Assembly (NCBI RefSeq): GCF_024171925.1
Contig: NZ_JAMTCO010000006.1
Span: 457,829 to 521,828 of the forward strand
Length of the DNA: 64,000 nt
DNA from: Actinokineospora diospyrosa
Lineage (GTDB): Bacteria > Actinomycetota > Actinomycetes > Mycobacteriales > Pseudonocardiaceae
Direction of reading: 5' to 3'
Shown here piece by piece: positions 60,140 to 64,000 of this stretch (positions within the stretch are counted from its first letter, which is position 1; each line of letters begins with the position of its first letter). The notes below the pieces were generated by a model. It was not told the origin of the DNA. It saw only the letters and a list, made by a program, of their open reading frames with translations, and did no database searches. A program made the translations under genes and the position numbers.

Positions 60140-60975
60140 CCGCTTTGATGGTCGCGGCGGGCCGAGCCATCGAGACCCACCGCCCCGACTCCCTCGCCCG
60201 CGACGAGTACGCAGAGCGCTTCGTCCGCGCGGCGGGCGCTTCAGCGTCGTGGCCGACCACCATCGACGACGTCCCCGGCGGCGACGCGAACCTGCTGTGG
60301 GGCCGCCTGTGCCGCTACTTCGGTTTGCGCACCAGGGTTCTCGACGACTTCCTGCTCGAGTCCACCCGCGCGGGCAGCCGCCAGGTTGTCCTGCTGGGTG
60401 CGGGCCTGGATTCCCGCGCCCTGCGCCTGGACTGGCCCCAGGGCTGCGTCGTCTACGAGATCGACCGCGCGGAAGTGCTCGCCTTCAAGGACACCGTACT
60501 CGGCGAGGCCCCCGCCACCCGCCGATCCATCCCCGCCGACCTACGCGGAGATTGGGCCTCCGCCCTGCTAGCTGGCGGCTATTCGCCCACAGTCCCGAGC
60601 ACGTGGCTGGCCGAGGGCATCTTGCTCTACCTCCCAGCCGCCGCCGAACGACACCTGATATCCACAGTGGACTCACTCAGCGCGCCCGGCAGCGACCTCG
60701 CCTACGAGATCAAGCTGGGCCTCGACGCACCACAGGCCCGGGCCAACCCGCTCTACACCGCCACCCGCGAGCAGACCGGCATCGACCTGTTCGCTCTCTT
60801 CAACCCCGACCCCCGCCCCGACTCAGCCGCCGATCTGCGCGCCCGCGGCTGGTCCACCACCACCCACACCCCCTTCGACTTCACCCGCCACCACGGCCGC
60901 GGCCCCCACCCCGAACCAGACGACGCCCTAGCAGGCAACCGGTGGATATTCGCGAACAAGCCCAGGACCACCTGA
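60109..60975 (+). CDS. SAM-dependent O-methyltransferase, leucine-carboxyl-methyltransferase-like (TIGR00027 type), 288 aa
   Basis: LCMT-like class I methyltransferase: VVLLGAGLDSRALRLDW is the SAM-binding motif I, VVYEIDRAEVLAFK motif II, and STWLAEGILLYLPAAAERHL motif IV region. Such proteins methylate small-molecule carboxyls or phenols, as in polyketide and mycobacterial pathways. GTG at 60109 has GGAGGAG about 7 nt upstream, inside the previous gene; TTG at 60136 is the alternative. Last of a four-gene coupled series. Confidence 0.84.
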   Translation: MAGVEHGVGLTALMVAAGRAIETHRPDSLARDEYAERFVRAAGASASWPTTIDDVPGGDANLLWGRLCRYFGLRTRVLDDFLLESTRAGSRQVVLLGAGLDSRALRLDWPQGCVVYEIDRAEVLAFKDTVLGEAPATRRSIPADLRGDWASALLAGGYSPTVPSTWLAEGILLYLPAAAERHLISTVDSLSAPGSDLAYEIKLGLDAPQARANPLYTATREQTGIDLFALFNPDPRPDSAADLRARGWSTTTHTPFDFTRHHGRGPHPEPDDALAGNRWIFANKPRTT

Positions 60976-61428
60976 CTCTCGACACGGCTCCACATCCAGT
61001 ACCCGCCGCTCTCACCCCCGCTGGCGGGAGCGGCCGCGGATGTGGGAGATCGTTAGGATCCAGCACTGCAAAGTGGATGCACGGCAAGTGCCTACCTGGA
61101 CAGGAGGATCCGCGACGCCGTGCCGGGATCGACGACCGCGTCGTGCACCAGGTGCTCGCAGTGCCCGAGGAACTGCGCGCGGAGATGGACCTCGCGGTCG
61201 ACATCCCGCTGGTCCCTCGCCTGAGAGGTCTCGACTCACCTGTCGGCTGGGCGTCGGCCACCATCTCGGGTGCGGTTGACAGACCTAGAGTCTAAGCGCC
61301 GAGACAGGTCCGCCCGTGCTCGGATGGACGCGCGGGGGACCTGTCCGCGTCTCAGGCGACGGCGGAAAAGTTCACCGGACAGGTGACACTTGCGGGAGGC
61401 TCCGAACTGGACGGAACTGTTCTTGGGG
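60976..61428. other. 453-bp convergent intergenic region
   Basis: A short plus-strand frame around 61090-61290 (IDDRVVHQVLAVPEELRAEM) has some coding character but no clear start and may be a gene remnant. The rest holds the terminator hairpin at 61303-61345. Confidence 0.45.
61303..61345. terminator. Bidirectional terminator-like hairpin
   Basis: GACAGGTCC (61303-61311) pairs with GGACCTGTC (61337-61345) and inner GCCCG/CGGG bases extend the stem. It lies between convergent genes (methyltransferase and DUF6326). Confidence 0.6.
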
Positions 61429-61905
61429 TCACGCCTGTTGACGGGCGCGAACGGTTCCGCGGTCCGGAGTGGTCGCCGACGGAGCGGTGCGGGGCCAGGT
61501 CCAGGCGGACCGCAGGATGAAGATGAAAAGGATCAGTTCCAGCGCGAAGCCGAGGCCGTAGAAGAACTTCCAGGACTCGCCCGCCAGGTTGAACGCCGCG
61601 AAGGGGATCTGCACCGAGGCCACGATGAGGTTCGTGAGGCGGTTCGCCTTGGCGGGCAGCGCCATCGACAGCACGACCATGAGGATCGGAATGGCCATGA
61701 GGGCCAGCGCGGTGGTCGAGAAGGTCTGGGAGATGTCGAACTCGAAGACCTTGCCGCCGAGGATCTCCTGGATGACGCCGGGCGTGTAGAAGTTGAGGAT
61801 GTCCACGTAGACGTACAGGAACATGACGCTCGTCCACGCCGCGGCGAGCTTGGCGCGCACCGGGATCCGCGGGTCTTCCAGTGTGGTGGGGTGAGATGTG
61901 CTCAT
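61429..61905 (-). CDS. DUF6326-family four-helix membrane protein, 158 aa
   Basis: Four predicted membrane helices (AAWTSVMFLYVYVDILNFYT, ALALMAIPILMVVLSMALPA, LTNLIVASVQIPFAAFNLAG, FFYGLGFALELILFIFILRS). Such proteins sit beside two-component systems or in envelope loci; function unknown. ATG at 61905 has GGAG upstream. It is divergent from the histidine-kinase gene, which may control it. Confidence 0.82.
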   Translation of the reverse strand: MSTSHPTTLEDPRIPVRAKLAAAWTSVMFLYVYVDILNFYTPGVIQEILGGKVFEFDISQTFSTTALALMAIPILMVVLSMALPAKANRLTNLIVASVQIPFAAFNLAGESWKFFYGLGFALELILFIFILRSAWTWPRTAPSATTPDRGTVRARQQA

Positions 61906-62067
61906 CGTGGGCTCCGTTGTCGTGGTGCGGATCGGTGGGACAACGATCGCTGAGCGCGGCGGCGGGCACATCGCCGTCGAGGTCGGACCGGCCTCGACCG
62001 TTGGGAGGGGCGGCGTCTCGTTCTTTCGGTCGGTACCCGACGCCTCGGCGGTCCCTAGGCTGGGTGC

Positions 62068-63210
62068 GTGATTACCAACGCCGTGAGGTCGCTGTGGACT
62101 GAGCCCCGCGCCACGGACGCTCCCGAACGGGTGTCGCGCGACTGGGTGCTGGTCGGGGTGGTGATGGTGGCGGCGCTGCTCGAGGGAGTCCTCCGGGACG
62201 ACGTCGCCTGGCGGCCGTTCGCGACGGTCGTGGCGGTCGGGCTCGCGCCGGTGCTGCTGTGGCGGCGCACCCACCCGTTGGTCTGTGTCCTGGTGGGCTT
62301 CGGCACCGCGTTGGCGTTGGGACTGGCGAGCCTGCTGGGCGGGGTCCCGAACGTGGGCCTCGACACGATGATCTACGTCCTGGTGCTCGTCTACGCGCTG
62401 GTCCGCTGGGGCTCGGGGCGCGAGATCGTGATCGGGCTGGCGGTGGTGGCGGTCGCCGCGGGAATCGGCATGGTCCCCGATTACGTCGGGCCTGCCGAGC
62501 TTTACGGTGGGGTCGCCGTCCTGGCTGCGGCGGGGGCGTGCGGGGCGGCGTTGCGCTACCGCGCCGAGAGCAGGCGCCGGGCGTCGGACCAGATCCGCGG
62601 CCAGGAGCGGGTCGGCCTCGCGCGCGAGCTGCACGACATCGTCGCCCACCACGTCTCGGCGATCGCCGTGCAGGCGCAGGCGGGCCGGGCGATGGCCGGT
62701 CAGCGACCCGAAGCGGCGCTCGAGGCGCTGGCGGTCATCGAAGGGGAGGCGTCGCGGACGCTCGCGGAGATGCGGGCGATGGTCCGGGTGCTGCGCGATG
62801 GGGCGCCCGCGTCGTTCGGCCCCCAGCCCGGCGTCGTCGACCTGGTGTCCCTCGCTCGGCGCGCCCCGGTCCCGGTCGTCGACGTAGAGTTGCCCGATGA
62901 CCTGGGCGACCTTCCACCCCAGGTCGACGCGGCGGTCTACCGGCTGGCGCAAGAGGCGCTGACCAACGCCCTGCGGCACGCCCGCGGCGCCTCGCGTGTG
63001 GAGATCCGGGTCGTGGAGGGCGAGGGAAGGCTGCGACTGCGCGTGACCGACGACGGACAGATCGACCCCGCGCGGTCGGTGAACCACGGCTTCGGGCTGC
63101 TGGGGATGACCGAGCGTGTGCAGATGCTCGGCGGCACGCTGCGGGCCGGGCCCGCGCCCGAGGGCGGGTGGACGGTCGACGCCGACCTGCCCGCGAAGGT
63201 GCGCCGATGA
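62068..63210 (+). CDS. Sensor histidine kinase (HisKA_3 / DesK-NarL type), 380 aa
   Basis: Five to six hydrophobic N-terminal helices, then the dimerisation and phospho-acceptor helix ELHDIVAHHVSAIAVQAQAG (phospho-His in ARELHD) and an HATPase domain (YRLAQEALTNALRHARGASR, LRVTDDGQ, GFGLLGMTERVQMLGGTL). GTG start. The stop overlaps the response regulator (ATGA). Probably senses an envelope signal and controls the divergent DUF6326 gene. Confidence 0.9.
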   Translation: MITNAVRSLWTEPRATDAPERVSRDWVLVGVVMVAALLEGVLRDDVAWRPFATVVAVGLAPVLLWRRTHPLVCVLVGFGTALALGLASLLGGVPNVGLDTMIYVLVLVYALVRWGSGREIVIGLAVVAVAAGIGMVPDYVGPAELYGGVAVLAAAGACGAALRYRAESRRRASDQIRGQERVGLARELHDIVAHHVSAIAVQAQAGRAMAGQRPEAALEALAVIEGEASRTLAEMRAMVRVLRDGAPASFGPQPGVVDLVSLARRAPVPVVDVELPDDLGDLPPQVDAAVYRLAQEALTNALRHARGASRVEIRVVEGEGRLRLRVTDDGQIDPARSVNHGFGLLGMTERVQMLGGTLRAGPAPEGGWTVDADLPAKVRR

Positions 63211-63863
63211 CGGTTCGCGTGCTGGTGGCCGACGACCAAGACCTGGTGCGCACCGGCCTGTCGATGATCCTCGACGCGCAGCCCGACATCGATGTCGTCG
63301 GCCAAGCCGCCGACGGCCGCGCCGCCGTCGAGTTGGCGCACCGGCTCCGCCCCGACGTGTGCCTGGTCGACATCCAGATGCCCGGCCTCAACGGCATCGA
63401 GGTGACCAAGCTCCTCGCCGGACGGGACGTCCCGGACCCGATCGCGGTAGTGGTGATCACGACTTTCGACCTCGACGAGTACATCCACGGCGCGCTCCGA
63501 GCGGGCGCCCGAGGCTTCCTCCTCAAGGACGCCGGCCAGGACCTGCTCGTCCAAGCCGTCCACGCCGCCGCCGCAGGCGACGCCCTCATCGCACCGAACG
63601 TCACCCGGCGACTGCTGGCCACCCTCGCCGCCAGGGACCCGTCAGCCCGCCGGACCCAACCGATCGAGCCGCTCACCGAACGCGAGGAGCAGGTGCTGAC
63701 ACTGGTCGCCGGTGGCCGCACCAACGCCGAGATCGCCGCCGAGCTGTTCATCGGCCTGACCACCGCCAAGACCCACGTCGCCAGCCTGCTGACCAAGATC
63801 GGCGCTCGGAACCGGGTCGAGATCGCGATGTGGGCGTACGACACCGGCCGGGTGGGGACCTGA
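63207..63863 (+). CDS. NarL/LuxR-type response regulator, 218 aa
   Basis: Receiver domain with phospho-Asp in DVCLVDIQMPGLNGIEV and switch residues (VVITTFDLDEYIHGAL, FLLKDAGQDLL), and a C-terminal LuxR helix-turn-helix (LTEREEQVLTLVAGGRTNAE, LTTAKTHVASLLTKIGARNR). Directly coupled to the kinase gene. Confidence 0.92.
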   Translation: MTVRVLVADDQDLVRTGLSMILDAQPDIDVVGQAADGRAAVELAHRLRPDVCLVDIQMPGLNGIEVTKLLAGRDVPDPIAVVVITTFDLDEYIHGALRAGARGFLLKDAGQDLLVQAVHAAAAGDALIAPNVTRRLLATLAARDPSARRTQPIEPLTEREEQVLTLVAGGRTNAEIAAELFIGLTTAKTHVASLLTKIGARNRVEIAMWAYDTGRVGT

Positions 63864-63890
63864 CCCGGACTCGACCCCCCACCGGCGCCG

Positions 63891-64000
63891 TGACCACTGC
63901 CTGACCACTGCCTGACCGCACTGCCTGACCGCACTGCCTGACCGCACTGCCTGACCGCACTGCCTGACCGCACTGCCTGACCGCACTGCCTGACCGCACT
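63891..64000. repeat. 13-bp tandem repeat (minisatellite), continuing past the window
   Basis: Two copies of an 11-bp unit (CTGACCACTGC; the first copy starts with G instead of C), then six full copies plus a partial one of CTGACCGCACTGC from 63912 to the end. The 13-bp unit differs from the 11-bp one by an inserted GC pair. Located 28 bp after the response-regulator stop. ORFs through it are artefacts. Confidence 0.95.

Overview
High-GC actinomycete DNA, probably from the Pseudonocardiales (inference). The basis is very high third-position GC, frequent GTG and TTG starts, an AfsR/SARP-type regulator, F420-type PPOX proteins, a DinB/DUF664 protein, a HelD/HelR-like helicase and secreted trypsin- and SGNH-type enzymes. 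No rRNA, tRNA, prophage or intact insertion sequence was recognised.

Layout. 1-4.0 kb: two tail-to-tail nitrilase-superfamily genes, a MazG-like pyrophosphohydrolase, a LysR regulator and a divergent VOC protein. 4.0-11.6 kb: a translationally coupled type I-E CRISPR-Cas effector operon on the minus strand (cas3, an unknown 118-aa gene, cse1, cse2, cas7e, cas5e, cas6e), with no cas1 or cas2. 11.6-16.4 kb: small ORFs, a DUF11 protein, a secreted protein, DinB, PPOX and ArsR genes. 16.4-26.5 kb: a 1695-aa helicase with a Vsr/DUF559-like nuclease domain, a trypsin-like protease, and a 1066-aa helicase with a PLD nuclease domain that abuts CRISPR array 1 (26.5-26.9 kb). 27.1-33.9 kb: a divergent thiohydantoin/hydantoin locus (PucR regulator, two DUF917 proteins, NCS1 permease, HyuA). 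34.0-37.9 kb: a MoxR-ATPase / vWA-metallopeptidase-like unit. 38-51 kb: MFS exporter, a decayed subtilase, an AfsR-like regulator, an SGNH hydrolase, a damaged SUKH-family gene and a HelR-like helicase. 51.5-51.8 kb: CRISPR array 2. 52.2-56.1 kb: a NUDIX-winged-helix regulator with a palindromic operator heading an operon with a nucleoside-phosphorylase-fold protein and two-TM membrane proteins. 56-64 kb: PPOX, DHFR-like and HxlR genes, an EF-hand/dehydrogenase-like/isochorismatase-like/methyltransferase cluster, a DUF6326 protein, a two-component system and a 13-bp tandem repeat running off the end.

Most interesting signal. Between the VOC gene and cas6e lie two degenerate CRISPR repeats (4029-4056 and 4082-4108) flanking a 25-nt spacer-like segment. 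The first repeat keeps the 3' half that forms the crRNA 5' handle. The start of the spacer-like segment matches 12 of 13 bases at 11707-11719, just upstream of cas3, beside a 5'-AAG and overlapping a predicted -35 element; if the spacer is counted from base 4058, the only mismatch in the first 12 positions is at position 6. This is what a crRNA-like guide repressing its own cas promoter (CreR/CreA class) would look like. It is an inference from sequence and needs small-RNA data.

Second candidate: the NUDIX-phosphorylase-membrane operon. Its two adjacent proteins share a G-I-Q-A-G motif resembling the amyloid-like signalling motifs of bacterial conflict systems.
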